DNA of 6,508 nt from Candidatus Methylarchaceae archaeon HK01M (GCA_024256245.1 JAKLZD010000107.1:1-6508), one strand, 5' to 3'; positions 1 to 5,741 are shown, numbered from the stretch's first letter. Notes: a model not told the origin generated them from the sequence alone. Numbers and translations: made by a program.

Positions 1-145
1 TGGCGTAGCTCATGACAGGTTTCTTCCCAACGTATATATGATTTGAAGGAGCCCTCCTCTCGGGCTTCGCCTCCTTAGGTACCGGTGTTTCGGGTGCTTC
101 TGCTTTTTTTTCGGGCTTCTCTTCAGAATCGCTTAGATATGCCAT
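1..145 (-). CDS. albA: DNA/RNA-binding protein Alba, N-terminal part (cut by window edge)
   Basis: This is the start of an Alba-family chromatin protein, a small basic dimer that coats DNA and RNA in archaea. Only the first 48 residues are in the window; the gene continues beyond base 1. The recognisable piece is residues 36-48, NHIYVGKKPVMSY, the first strand and the loop around the conserved Lys-Lys-Pro-Val-Met of Alba; its lysine is the residue acetylated in Sulfolobus Alba (family knowledge). Ahead of it lies a tail of about 35 residues made almost entirely of Glu, Lys, Pro and Ala, longer than in crenarchaeal Alba. The ATG at 145-143 is the only Met before the core. A GGAG at 159-156 sits 10 bases upstream, and a TATA-like box lies at 188-181. 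The gene is probably transcribed separately from L11, from which it is split by about 295 bases. The assignment rests on one short but very characteristic motif. Confidence 0.82.
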   Translation of the reverse strand, partial: MAYLSDSEEKPEKKAEAPETPVPKEAKPERRAPSNHIYVGKKPVMSYA

Positions 146-180
146 ATTCGATTCGCTCCAAAAGGAGTTAGAAGGTGTTG

Positions 181-188
181 TATAAAAA
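181..188 (-). promoter_or_regulatory. TATA-like box of alba
   Basis: On the minus strand the bases read TTTTTATA, about 26 bases before the GGAG at 159-156 and 36 bases before the alba ATG. With the usual archaeal spacing from box centre to start site, transcription would begin near 158-160, giving a leader of roughly 13-15 bases. Position and composition are the only evidence. Confidence 0.5.
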
Positions 189-312
189 TTTGCCGAATCC
201 GATATCGAACAATCTTTCAACGCCGAAATTCGAATTGACAGAATCACATGTGAATTCAAGAGTAGGATAGAGTAAAAGTAAAGATCATCAAATGGTTTCA
301 TTAATTTCAAGA

Positions 313-384
313 ATGGGGTATAGACACCCACCTTGATCCAATAGTGTGGGAGACTTAACCTTACATTATGTCTGCTATCCCCAT
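313..384 (-). ncRNA. Possible structured RNA element between L11 and alba (weak)
   Basis: This 72-base stretch can close on itself. Bases 313-318 plus 320-323 pair with 375-384 (10 pairs, one bulged base at 319). Inside, 327-331 pair with 346-350, and 351-354 plus 356-358 pair with 366-368 plus 370-373 around one T-T mismatch and a 7-base loop. This gives a three-way junction. The fold works on either strand. On the minus strand an AT box (CTTAAAAAGT, 419-410) lies about 30 bases before the closing stem and a T-rich run lies beyond it (about 283-271), which would suit an independent short RNA. On the plus strand a small hairpin (393-406) followed by T tracts (404-416) could be a terminator. 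It could equally be the folded 3' untranslated region of L11, or chance pairing. I do not recognise the family; it lacks tRNA consensus bases. Confidence 0.22.
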
Positions 385-440
385 ATAGGTAGAAGGCCAT
401 GACCTTTTTACTTTTTAAGAAGATGCTTTGAGTATAGCTT

Positions 441-926
441 TCATCCCTCTAAAGCCTTGTCCCATTTTCCTTCACTGATCTCCTTTTGTATTTCTCTAGG
501 GTCTCTTTCTTCCACAGATACCCCCATACTTATACATGTGCCTACTACCTCTCTAATTAAGGATTTCAGATCCTTACTATAAGATTGTTCCTTCTTTGCC
601 TTCGCTATATCGATAACTTGCTGAAAGCTTAGATTGCCAACAAAATCTTTATTCGGTGTACCTGAGCCCTTTTGAATCCCCGCTTCTTTAACGACCAAAG
701 CAGCTGTAGTAGGAACGCCAACTTCGAGATCGAACTCTTTCGTATCTAAATCCACAGTTATCTTGACAGGGACCCTCATACCCGAATAGTCCTTTGTTGT
801 CTCGTTTATCTTATTGACTATGACTAATACATTCACTCCGTAAGGTCCGAGTGCTGGGCCTAAGGGGGGGCCTGCCGTTGCCTTCCCACCTACTATCAAA
901 GCATTAACGACCTTTTTCTCACCCAA
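441..926 (-). CDS. rpl11: 50S ribosomal protein L11 (uL11)
   Basis: This is uL11, the protein at the base of the ribosomal stalk that binds the GTPase-associated region of 23S rRNA and helps factor-dependent GTP hydrolysis. At 161 residues it has the usual archaeal length. The N-terminal domain carries the hallmark GGKATAGPPLGPALGPYGVN (residues 13-32). The C-terminal RNA-binding half holds the conserved KDLKSLIREVVGTCISMGVS segment (about 118-137), followed by the archaeal tail with the xxDPREIQKEI pattern. The start is a TTG at 926-924: the protein reads MGEKKVV as in relatives, and a GGAG at 936-933 lies 6 bases before it. It is separated from Spt5 by about 108 bases with its own AT boxes, so it may be transcribed alone. 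In many archaea L1 and L10 follow L11; here alba follows instead. The identification is secure. Confidence 0.97.
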   Translation of the reverse strand: MGEKKVVNALIVGGKATAGPPLGPALGPYGVNVLVIVNKINETTKDYSGMRVPVKITVDLDTKEFDLEVGVPTTAALVVKEAGIQKGSGTPNKDFVGNLSFQQVIDIAKAKKEQSYSKDLKSLIREVVGTCISMGVSVEERDPREIQKEISEGKWDKALEG

Positions 927-932
927 AGTTAT

Positions 933-936
933 CTCC
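933..936 (-). promoter_or_regulatory. Shine-Dalgarno of L11 that fixes its TTG start
   Basis: GGAG on the minus strand lies 6 bases upstream of the TTG at 926-924, within the longer match AAGGAGAT. No ATG lies nearby in frame, so this site supports initiation at TTG and the family-typical N-terminus MGEKKVV. Confidence 0.7.
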
Positions 937-972
937 TTCGATTCTTCTCTTTAACACTAAGTAGTTATTACT

Positions 973-992
973 GTATAAGACATTCTTAAAGG
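973..992 (-). promoter_or_regulatory. Possible promoter of L11
   Basis: Two TATA-like boxes lie between spt5 and L11 on the minus strand: CTTTAAG near 992-986 and CTTATAC near 979-973. The usual spacing would place start sites near 962 or 951, giving a leader of about 25-36 bases that includes the GGAG. Which one is used cannot be told from sequence. Confidence 0.4.
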
Positions 993-1000
993 GTTTTTCA

Positions 1001-1016
1001 AATATAAAAATAAATG
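1001..1016 (-). terminator. T-rich tract after spt5, possible archaeal terminator
   Basis: About 20 bases after the spt5 stop the minus strand reads as a T-rich run (TTTATTTTTATATT). Archaeal RNA polymerase terminates at such U tracts without needing a hairpin (established knowledge). Its place between spt5 and the L11 promoter boxes fits, but AT-rich spacers produce such runs by chance. Confidence 0.4.
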
Positions 1017-1034
1017 AATGAATCTGATGAAGGA

Positions 1035-1508
1035 TCAAGTTTTTTCACTCTCCGAATGTGATAAAATCTTTAGATAATCTGCATCTATCGTGACGGGGAG
1101 TTGGTAGGGGGCATCTAACAGTATAATAGTCGCCTCTGATCGAGCTACTTCTATGCGGTTTATCTTTGCCTTCATGCCCTTGAAAGGGCCAGCGATTATC
1201 TCGACTATATCGTCCACGTTCAATTCGTTAATTATGGGCTTGGTGATGAGAAATTTTTCAATATCTTCATGTTGAATTAGGCCCGGAACTTGACCTTTAA
1301 CATGTTTGAGACTGGATACTGCCTCGTTGACGATCTGTGCATTGTCTGCCTCTAAGAGGATATACCCCTTTATAGAGTCTAAAACGAGTATAGAACATAT
1401 AGGTAGTTTTCTCATAGATATTCTGTTTGCCACTAGGTTGGCGACTATCTTTTCTTGACCTCCTGTAGTCTTGATAGCGAATATCTTACAATTTGGCTTT
1501 TCACTCAT
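1035..1508 (-). CDS. spt5: Transcription elongation factor Spt5 (NusG family)
   Basis: This is archaeal Spt5, which with Spt4 clamps RNA polymerase on the template and keeps it processive. Residues 7-90 form the NGN domain: it opens with CKIFAIKTTGGQEK, where the family has Ile/Val-Tyr/Phe-Ala-Ile/Val-Arg/Lys-Thr-Thr-x-Gly-x-Glu, and carries the KGYILLEA strand and the KGQVPGLI loop. Residues 97-130 are the KOW domain, DDIVEIIAGPFKGMKAKI, with its Gly-Pro-Phe-Lys-Gly core. At 157 residues the length is normal for archaea. The ATG at 1508-1506 gives MSEKPNC. No strong Shine-Dalgarno precedes it, and secE ends only 20 bases upstream, so it is most likely made from a secE-spt5 transcript; this pairing is nearly universal in archaea and bacteria. 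Identification is secure. Confidence 0.96.
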   Translation of the reverse strand: MSEKPNCKIFAIKTTGGQEKIVANLVANRISMRKLPICSILVLDSIKGYILLEADNAQIVNEAVSSLKHVKGQVPGLIQHEDIEKFLITKPIINELNVDDIVEIIAGPFKGMKAKINRIEVARSEATIILLDAPYQLPVTIDADYLKILSHSESEKT

Positions 1509-1528
1509 TTTCGTTTAACTCTTAAAAT

Positions 1529-1714
1529 TTAAAAAAAGAGTTTGAAGGCAGACCCTATTATTTTGATTATGAACCCTATGGCCCCTATGGCCGCTACACC
1601 GATTAATGTTAGCTTGATGTATAGTCGGAACTCGCCCCAATCAGACTTCTTGGTGAGTCTGAGCATTTGCCTGATAGACTTCATAAGATCTAATACGCCC
1701 AAATCGGTCTCCAT
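1529..1714 (-). CDS. secE: Preprotein translocase subunit SecE (Sec61 gamma)
   Basis: This 61-residue protein is the small clamp subunit of the SecYE channel, sitting in the cytoplasmic membrane. Residues 10-33 form the amphipathic surface helix, ending in the typical KKSDWGEFRLYIKLT pattern (conserved Glu-Phe followed by Lys). Residues 35-56 are a single membrane helix, with the GAIGFIIK motif that resembles the Gly-x-Ile-Gly-Phe of the Sec61 gamma family. The single-helix form and the length match archaeal SecE. The ATG at 1714-1712 is the first in frame, and a TTTAAAAAA box at 1740-1732 would start transcription almost exactly at that ATG, suggesting a leaderless message. spt5 follows 20 bases after its stop. 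Function rests on motif, size and neighbour together, which makes it very likely. Confidence 0.93.
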   Translation of the reverse strand: METDLGVLDLMKSIRQMLRLTKKSDWGEFRLYIKLTLIGVAAIGAIGFIIKIIGSAFKLFF

Positions 1715-1730
1715 AATATGAACATGCTTT

Positions 1731-1741
1731 ATTTTTTAAAC
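1731..1741 (-). promoter_or_regulatory. TATA-like box of the secE-spt5 unit
   Basis: The minus strand reads GTTTAAAAAAT. Its centre lies about 22-26 bases before the secE ATG, so transcription should begin at or within a few bases of the start codon, giving a leaderless message, as is common in many archaea. It lies back to back with the dtdA box about 20 bases away. Confidence 0.5.
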
Positions 1742-1760
1742 TTTTAGGCGGCGCAACCAA

Positions 1761-1770
1761 TCTTATAAGA
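1761..1770 (+). promoter_or_regulatory. TATA-like box of dtdA
   Basis: TCTTATAAGA is a perfect 10-base palindrome with a TATA-like core. With normal spacing, plus-strand transcription would begin near 1790, just before the AGGAA at 1791-1795 and the ATG at 1801. This placement argues against the earlier in-frame ATG at 1771, which would lie upstream of the start site. Confidence 0.45.
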
Positions 1771-1800
1771 ATGGTTTCTGCCAATCATATAGGAAGCCAT

Positions 1801-2610
1801 ATGGGGAGATTCACCATAGTGTGTTCTAGAAAAGATATAGCAAGCGTCAACATAGCTAATATGCTGATAGAGAAACTTGATTTCAGAGAAAGTAAGGAGG
1901 AGTTCGATGCCTCTCCTATCTTCTTTAAAGGTGATATAAAATTGGTCAAGGTAAAGCCCGACTTGATCTTCGCAGATCATTTAGGTGTACTTTCAACAGA
2001 TGTCTACATATTCGTTTCACGCCATAAATCTGAGAGCAAGATGCCTTGTCTTACTGCCCATTTTCCAGGGAACTTTTATCATGATAGCTCTTACGGAGGA
2101 AGACCGAGGGAGTTGGCATATACCTGGCCAAGTTTTCATAAGGAATACATCAGGAGACTGTGGCAGATGAGAGAGTCGGTTCCGAGCTACCAGATAGTCA
2201 CAGAACCTATGCATCATGGGCCGACTTCTCTTCCCAAACCCGTCATATTCGTAGAGATAGGCTCGACAGAAAAGGAGTGGAGAGATGAAAAAGCTGTAGA
2301 AGTAGTTTCAAAGGCTCTGATGGAGACTATCGAGGTTATGCCCAAGGACTATAAAGTCGGGATAGGTTTCGGCGGGACTCATTACTCTAGGAAGTTTACA
2401 GAGCTCTTAATAGAGTCGGAATTCGCTCTAGGTGCTATAGCTCCAAAATATGCTCTACCCTTCATAGATGAGCAGGTGTTGAACCAGATGGTTGAAAAGT
2501 GCTCACAGAAAGTTGACTATGCGGTCCTTGATAAGAAGGGCTTAGGGGCAGAAAAGGCAAAGATCGTTGAATTGGCCAAAAGAGCCAATATCGAACTAGT
2601 TAAAGTATGA
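1801..2610 (+). CDS. dtdA: D-aminoacyl-tRNA deacylase, archaeal DtdA (GEK1) type
   Basis: This enzyme hydrolyses D-amino acids from wrongly charged tRNAs (D-Tyr-tRNA and others), recycling the tRNA; the archaeal/plant DtdA fold is unrelated to bacterial DTD. From the ATG at 1801 it is 269 residues, the family size. Visible family signatures are SRHKSESKMPCLTAH (73-87), EPMHHGPTSLPKP (135-147), VEIGSTEKEW (151-160), GIGFGGTHYSRK (187-198) and GAIAPKYAL (211-219). The paired histidines and the HHGPT and GGTHY segments are family-conserved and include metal or catalytic positions by analogy. An in-frame ATG at 1771 would add 10 residues; I prefer 1801 because it aligns with the family N-terminus and follows AGGAA and the TATA box. 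It is the only plus-strand gene seen, divergent from secE and convergent with argF. Identification is strong. Confidence 0.94.
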   Translation: MGRFTIVCSRKDIASVNIANMLIEKLDFRESKEEFDASPIFFKGDIKLVKVKPDLIFADHLGVLSTDVYIFVSRHKSESKMPCLTAHFPGNFYHDSSYGGRPRELAYTWPSFHKEYIRRLWQMRESVPSYQIVTEPMHHGPTSLPKPVIFVEIGSTEKEWRDEKAVEVVSKALMETIEVMPKDYKVGIGFGGTHYSRKFTELLIESEFALGAIAPKYALPFIDEQVLNQMVEKCSQKVDYAVLDKKGLGAEKAKIVELAKRANIELVKV

Positions 2611-2630
2611 ATTCTTAAATTCCTAAAGAG

Positions 2631-3590
2631 TTACCTTAAAATCTCCTCTTCATCTAAGAGAAGGTAGCACAGAAGAGCCTTTTGGGAGTGAAGTCTGTTT
2701 TCAGCCTCATCCCAAACAACAGATCGAGGACCGTCTATGATCTCTGCTACAACCTCTTCGCCCCTCTTCGCAGGAAGACAATGCATGAATATGGCATTGG
2801 GGTCTGCCTTATCCATCAGTTCCTCATCGACTCGATACTTTGGCAGAAATATCCTTAACCTTTCTTCCCTTTCTTCATCTAAACCCATAGACACCATCGA
2901 GTCTGTTATCACACAATCTGCATCATTGACAGCGATTTCAGGGTCGTCCGTTACCTCTATCTTAGATCCTTTCTCTTTTGCTATTCTTAAAGCGTTATCC
3001 ATAGACTCTTTTAGGGGTCTGTATTTTACTGGTGTTGCGATGGATATGTCGATTCCCATCAGAGATGCGCCTATAAGCCAAGTGTTACAGACGTTATTCC
3101 CATCCCCAACCCATGCCACTTTCAGCCCTCTCAATCTTCCCTTTACTTCAAGAAGGGTTTGAAGATCGGCTAAAATCTGAGCAGGATGGTAAGAATTACT
3201 TAACCCATTGATTATGGGGATTGATGAAGCCTTTGCCAATCTAACTATGTCATTATGATCATAAACTCTTGCCATAATAGCATCTACGTATCTTGAGAGA
3301 GTTTTTGCAGTATCTTCTATCGTTTCTCCACGACCCAATTGTAGTTCACTTACGCTAAGGTTAAGAGCATGCCCCCCAAGTTGAAGCATGGCAACATCGA
3401 AGCTCACCCTTGTTCTTGTGCTCGGCTTCTGAAAGATCGTTGCAAGGACTTTACCCTTTAGCATCGGTCTCAAGATTCCTTGCTTTGTCTCCTTTTTCAA
3501 GATTATCGCTAGATCAAGGACCTTCCGAACTTCTTGTGAATTTAATTCTAGAAGTGATAGAATCGATCTACCTTTCATCAAAGCTACCAT
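2631..3590 (-). CDS. argF: Ornithine carbamoyltransferase
   Basis: This cytoplasmic enzyme joins carbamoyl phosphate to ornithine to give citrulline, the sixth step of arginine synthesis. Motifs in order: the carbamoyl-phosphate loop FQKPSTRTRVSF (53-64), the HPAQILADLQT helix (135-145), GDGNNVCNTW (162-171), the ornithine-type SMG loop in ITDSMVSMG (228-236), and HCLPAKRGEEV (270-280), whose Cys binds ornithine. These separate it from aspartate carbamoyltransferase. At 319 residues it is normal length. Ornithine enzymes usually read HPCQ where this one has HPAQ. The ATG at 3590 suits a leaderless start (TATA-like CTATAAAG at 3617-3610); the ATG at 3578, giving MKGRSILSLLEL, matches the family start equally well. 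It sits 47 bases after ftsY and ends 20 bases from the convergent dtdA stop. It is not part of the usual cluster, so it was probably inserted. Confidence 0.95.
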   Translation of the reverse strand: MVALMKGRSILSLLELNSQEVRKVLDLAIILKKETKQGILRPMLKGKVLATIFQKPSTRTRVSFDVAMLQLGGHALNLSVSELQLGRGETIEDTAKTLSRYVDAIMARVYDHNDIVRLAKASSIPIINGLSNSYHPAQILADLQTLLEVKGRLRGLKVAWVGDGNNVCNTWLIGASLMGIDISIATPVKYRPLKESMDNALRIAKEKGSKIEVTDDPEIAVNDADCVITDSMVSMGLDEEREERLRIFLPKYRVDEELMDKADPNAIFMHCLPAKRGEEVVAEIIDGPRSVVWDEAENRLHSQKALLCYLLLDEEEILR

Positions 3591-3607
3591 GGTGAATGAA
3601 TATCCTA

Positions 3608-3618
3608 CTCTTTATAGA
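3608..3618 (-). promoter_or_regulatory. TATA-like box of argF
   Basis: The minus strand reads TCTATAAAGAG in the short ftsY-argF spacer. Its centre is about 23-26 bases before the ATG at 3590, so a leaderless or nearly leaderless argF message is expected. This suggests argF can be expressed independently of ftsY. Confidence 0.5.
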
Positions 3619-3637
3619 GATTTCTTCTCTTAAAGGG

Positions 3638-4549
3638 TTACTTACTTTCGAACAAAGAGGATATGAAAGAATCTATGTTAAAGGGGGCTAGATCGTCATA
3701 TCCTTGACCAGTACCGATGTAGATTATCGGCTTGCCGGTCACGTATTTGATTGAAAGTGCCGCACCTCCTTTGACATCGGCATCGACCTTGGTCAGTATG
3801 GTAGCATCGAAGTCTGTAAAAGCTTGAAACTCTTTGGCTTGGGATACAGCGTCATTACCAGCCAAGGCATCGCCAACGAATATCTTCAGATTAGGGTTCA
3901 CTACTCGAATTATCTTCGACATCTCCTCCATCAAATTCTTACTAGTCTGCATCCTCCCTGCAGTATCTATGAGGACGACATCTATTTTACGTGATCTTGC
4001 ATGTAAAACAGCATCACGAGCTACGGCTGCTGGATCGGCACCATACTTTTGTGAAACAACTTTTATGGACAGACGCTCTGCATGTTGAGTGAGTTGCTCA
4101 ATTGCACCAGCACGATGAGTATCCGAGCATGCTAAGATTACCGAAAAGCCTGCCTTCTTGAGTAGATTTGCAAACTTGGCTATCGTAGTGGTCTTCCCAG
4201 TACCATTTATGCCCAAGAATACGACTGTGAAAGGCTCTCCAACAGCCTTCTTCTTCTCGATCATCTGTAGCAGATCGATTTGACTTGCCCCTGAAAATAC
4301 ATCTTCGATCATATTCATCAAGAATTCTCTAACATCTTCTTCAGAGTCCTTAAAACGTTGAACTTTTATGCCGACTACTTCGTCCTTTACCCTTGAGGTC
4401 AATTCCTCGACTACCTCATGGGCTACATCGCTTTCCATCAGGGCTATCTCGAACTCCCAAAGTACTTTTCCAGCCTCTTTTTCATCAAGAGTACGCTCTG
4501 TAATGGCCTTGTTCAGCACTTTTATAGCAGAACGGAGTTTATCGAACAT
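3638..4549 (-). CDS. ftsY: Signal recognition particle receptor FtsY (SRP GTPase)
   Basis: FtsY is the membrane-associated GTPase that docks SRP-ribosome complexes at the Sec translocon. Residues 1-90 are the helical N domain (DEKEAGKVLWEFEIALMESD matches the family). The G domain shows G1 GINGTGKTTT (113-122), G2 DTHRAGA (143-149), G3 DTAGRM (195-200), G4 TKVD (253-256) and the closing GTGQGYDDL segment (279-287). GxNGxGKTT and the GQGYDDLxPF end are FtsY signatures; SRP54 would have GLQGSGKTT and a methionine-rich M domain, both absent. The acidic A domain of bacterial FtsY is missing, as usual in archaea, giving 303 residues. The G2 loop has His where Phe or Tyr is common. The ATG at 4549 is preceded by a weak GAAGTGA. 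The prefoldin gene ends 42 bases upstream, and the two are often neighbours in archaea, so they are probably cotranscribed. Confidence 0.97.
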   Translation of the reverse strand: MFDKLRSAIKVLNKAITERTLDEKEAGKVLWEFEIALMESDVAHEVVEELTSRVKDEVVGIKVQRFKDSEEDVREFLMNMIEDVFSGASQIDLLQMIEKKKAVGEPFTVVFLGINGTGKTTTIAKFANLLKKAGFSVILACSDTHRAGAIEQLTQHAERLSIKVVSQKYGADPAAVARDAVLHARSRKIDVVLIDTAGRMQTSKNLMEEMSKIIRVVNPNLKIFVGDALAGNDAVSQAKEFQAFTDFDATILTKVDADVKGGAALSIKYVTGKPIIYIGTGQGYDDLAPFNIDSFISSLFESK

Positions 4550-4591
4550 TTTTTCACTTCTTTTTCAGTTCAATTACGAAGGTTTACGATC

Positions 4592-5020
4592 TTATTGTAT
4601 CGAAGTTCTTTTCTGCTTTTCTACAATGCTGTTGATAGCAGCTCTGTTTGAATTTATCCTATTTACTAGGTCAGCCTTCTGTGATTCAAAGGTTAGAATA
4701 GCCCTCTCTAATTCTTTTATCCTCTCCTCTAAGAAATTCACTGTTTCCTCCTTCGTCTTTTCTACTACGGCACCAGCACCTATGTTGATTAAGAACTTAT
4801 CTGGAGGAGGTGCAGATGCTTCAAAGAATATCCCGCCTCCTATAGGCATGAGAATCTCGGAAGGATCACCACTTGGAAACTCTTTTATCGCTTCTATAGC
4901 TGAGCGGCTCTCTATTATCGCGCTAGCTACAATAGATTCACGTGCATCGATCTCTTTGAAAGTTTCTTCAAGCATCCTCAGTTCCAAGACCAAAGATTGA
5001 AGTTTCTCCTGTTCACTCAA
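4592..5020 (-). CDS. pfdA: Prefoldin subunit alpha
   Basis: Prefoldin is a jellyfish-shaped hexamer (two alpha, four beta subunits) that holds unfolded proteins and passes them to the thermosome. At 142 residues this subunit shows the alpha architecture: an N-terminal coiled coil (about 3-48), a beta-hairpin core (about 53-88) containing SEILMPIGGGIFFEA and KFLINIGAGAVVEKT, and a C-terminal coiled coil (about 89-136). These hairpin sequences are the alpha-type signature. The start is a TTG at 5020-5018: a TAA lies immediately upstream in frame, the next in-frame Met is 15 residues in and would cut the first helix, and GGTGA (5031-5027) lies 6 bases before the TTG. ftsY follows. Between aIF6 and this gene many archaea carry the LX/L18Ae gene, which is absent here. 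A promoter box and an inverted repeat precede it. Confidence 0.95.
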   Translation of the reverse strand: MSEQEKLQSLVLELRMLEETFKEIDARESIVASAIIESRSAIEAIKEFPSGDPSEILMPIGGGIFFEASAPPPDKFLINIGAGAVVEKTKEETVNFLEERIKELERAILTFESQKADLVNRINSNRAAINSIVEKQKRTSIQ

Positions 5021-5026
5021 TTATAT

Positions 5027-5031
5027 TCACC
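5027..5031 (-). promoter_or_regulatory. Shine-Dalgarno of pfdA, deciding its TTG start
   Basis: GGTGA on the minus strand lies 6 bases before the TTG at 5020-5018 and is complementary to the TCACC near the 3' end of archaeal 16S rRNA. It supports the TTG start. Its GGT is part of the right-hand arm of the inverted repeat at 5029-5050. Confidence 0.65.
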
Positions 5032-5050
5032 AATTTGATTACGAATTGGT
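5029..5050. repeat. Inverted repeat ACCAATT-N8-AATTGGT in front of pfdA
   Basis: Perfect 7-bp arms (5029-5035 and 5044-5050) are separated by 8 bases. The repeat lies between the pfdA TATA-like box (5059-5051) and the start codon, covers the expected transcription start (about 5029), and its downstream arm includes the GGT of the ribosome-binding site. It could be a protein operator, or, in read-through RNA from aIF6, a hairpin hiding the Shine-Dalgarno. Both roles are inference. Confidence 0.5.
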
Positions 5051-5059
5051 ATTTAAAAA
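5051..5059 (-). promoter_or_regulatory. TATA-like box of pfdA-ftsY
   Basis: The minus strand reads TTTTTAAAT within a longer AT run in the 55-base aIF6-pfdA spacer. Standard spacing puts the start site near 5029, giving a leader of about 8 bases containing GGTGA. It suggests pfdA and ftsY can be transcribed apart from the ribosomal protein genes. Confidence 0.5.
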
Positions 5060-5075
5060 TATAAGTCTCCATCGA

Positions 5076-5741
5076 TCACACCTTGAGGATTCTGCTTAAC
5101 ATCGCCAGCTCTGGTCCGCTCGTGGAAGTCCCTACGATAGCGTTCTTTGAATTGGCTATAATGCCTGAGGATACGTAAGGAACACCGCTATTGACGGTAG
5201 ATGGCGCGACATGGACTTTAAGTATCTTATGAACCCTCTCAACCTCATCTTCAGATGCACGAGGATGAATTACTCCCCCCATATTTGTGGCCAATACCAT
5301 CGAGCCGACTTGGTGATAATTTGCTATGTTCGTTATATCGACTGGGACATCTAGGACATCGGCTACCAATTTGACTACTTGTTTAGGTAAGACCTCCGAT
5401 ATTATGGCACCATTATCGTTAACGGCCATAAGGTTCCCTATCGATGTGTACTTTGTCGGTGCCCTCTCTATAGGTAAACCCATCTGTCTCTTTATCTCTC
5501 TTATCTCTTCGTCCTCTGCAAGCCTAGAGACCAAGAGACCATTGTTGTTCATAGCTACAAGGGGACCTATCAGCCTTAAGCCACTTATAGACGTTTCAAC
5601 AGGTTCTACGCCTAGAAATGCAGAGAACTTAGAAGTCTTTGTTTTACTCAGTCCCTTGGGAATTAAAAGAAAATTGTCATTACACTTGGTGAAGATCCCG
5701 ATATTCGGGTTTCTGTATATATCTAGAAGATGGATTGCCAG
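5076..5741 (-). CDS. eif6: Translation initiation factor 6 (aIF6), apparent CTG start
   Basis: aIF6 binds the large ribosomal subunit and blocks premature joining with the 30S. The fold is a pentein propeller of five similar repeats, which recur here around GNPxIG/GxLxxxND-like strands: YRNPNIGIF, GPLVAMNNNGLLV, GNLMAVNDNGAIIS, GSMVLATNMGGVIHP and SSGIIANSKNAIVG, ending in the family's TSGPELAMLSRIL. The frame is open back to a TGA at 5789-range codons before the DRTEAVKR segment, but from there to Met64 (5552) there is no ATG, GTG or TTG. Starting at Met64 would delete the whole first propeller blade. A CTG at 5741-5739 gives LAIHLLDIYRNPNIG, which lines up with the family start (MxxxxxDIYxxPNIG) and yields 221 residues, the normal length. 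A GGAGG at 5757-5753 lies 11 bases upstream. A base-level error or frameshift here is the main alternative. The function is secure; the start is not. Confidence 0.9.
   Translation of the reverse strand: MAIHLLDIYRNPNIGIFTKCNDNFLLIPKGLSKTKTSKFSAFLGVEPVETSISGLRLIGPLVAMNNNGLLVSRLAEDEEIREIKRQMGLPIERAPTKYTSIGNLMAVNDNGAIISEVLPKQVVKLVADVLDVPVDITNIANYHQVGSMVLATNMGGVIHPRASEDEVERVHKILKVHVAPSTVNSGVPYVSSGIIANSKNAIVGTSTSGPELAMLSRILKV

Noticed and set aside
313..384. tRNA or 5S rRNA in the L11-alba spacer
   Set aside because: The size and a GTTAAGTC-CCCAC stretch are suggestive, but the closing stem has a bulge, there is no T-arm consensus, no CGAAC loop and no 5S helix III pairing.
1771..1800. Earlier ATG start for dtdA at 1771
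   Set aside because: It adds 10 residues not aligned with the family, and lies directly against the TATA box, upstream of the predicted transcription start; the ATG at 1801 follows AGGAA.
2737..3162. Plus-strand frame of 141 codons antisense to argF
   Set aside because: It overlaps the conserved core of ornithine carbamoyltransferase and has no family features.
4368..5000. Plus-strand open frame of 210 codons antisense to ftsY and pfdA
   Set aside because: It lies wholly over well-identified genes, is rich in Ser/Leu as expected of antisense translation, and shows no recognisable domain.
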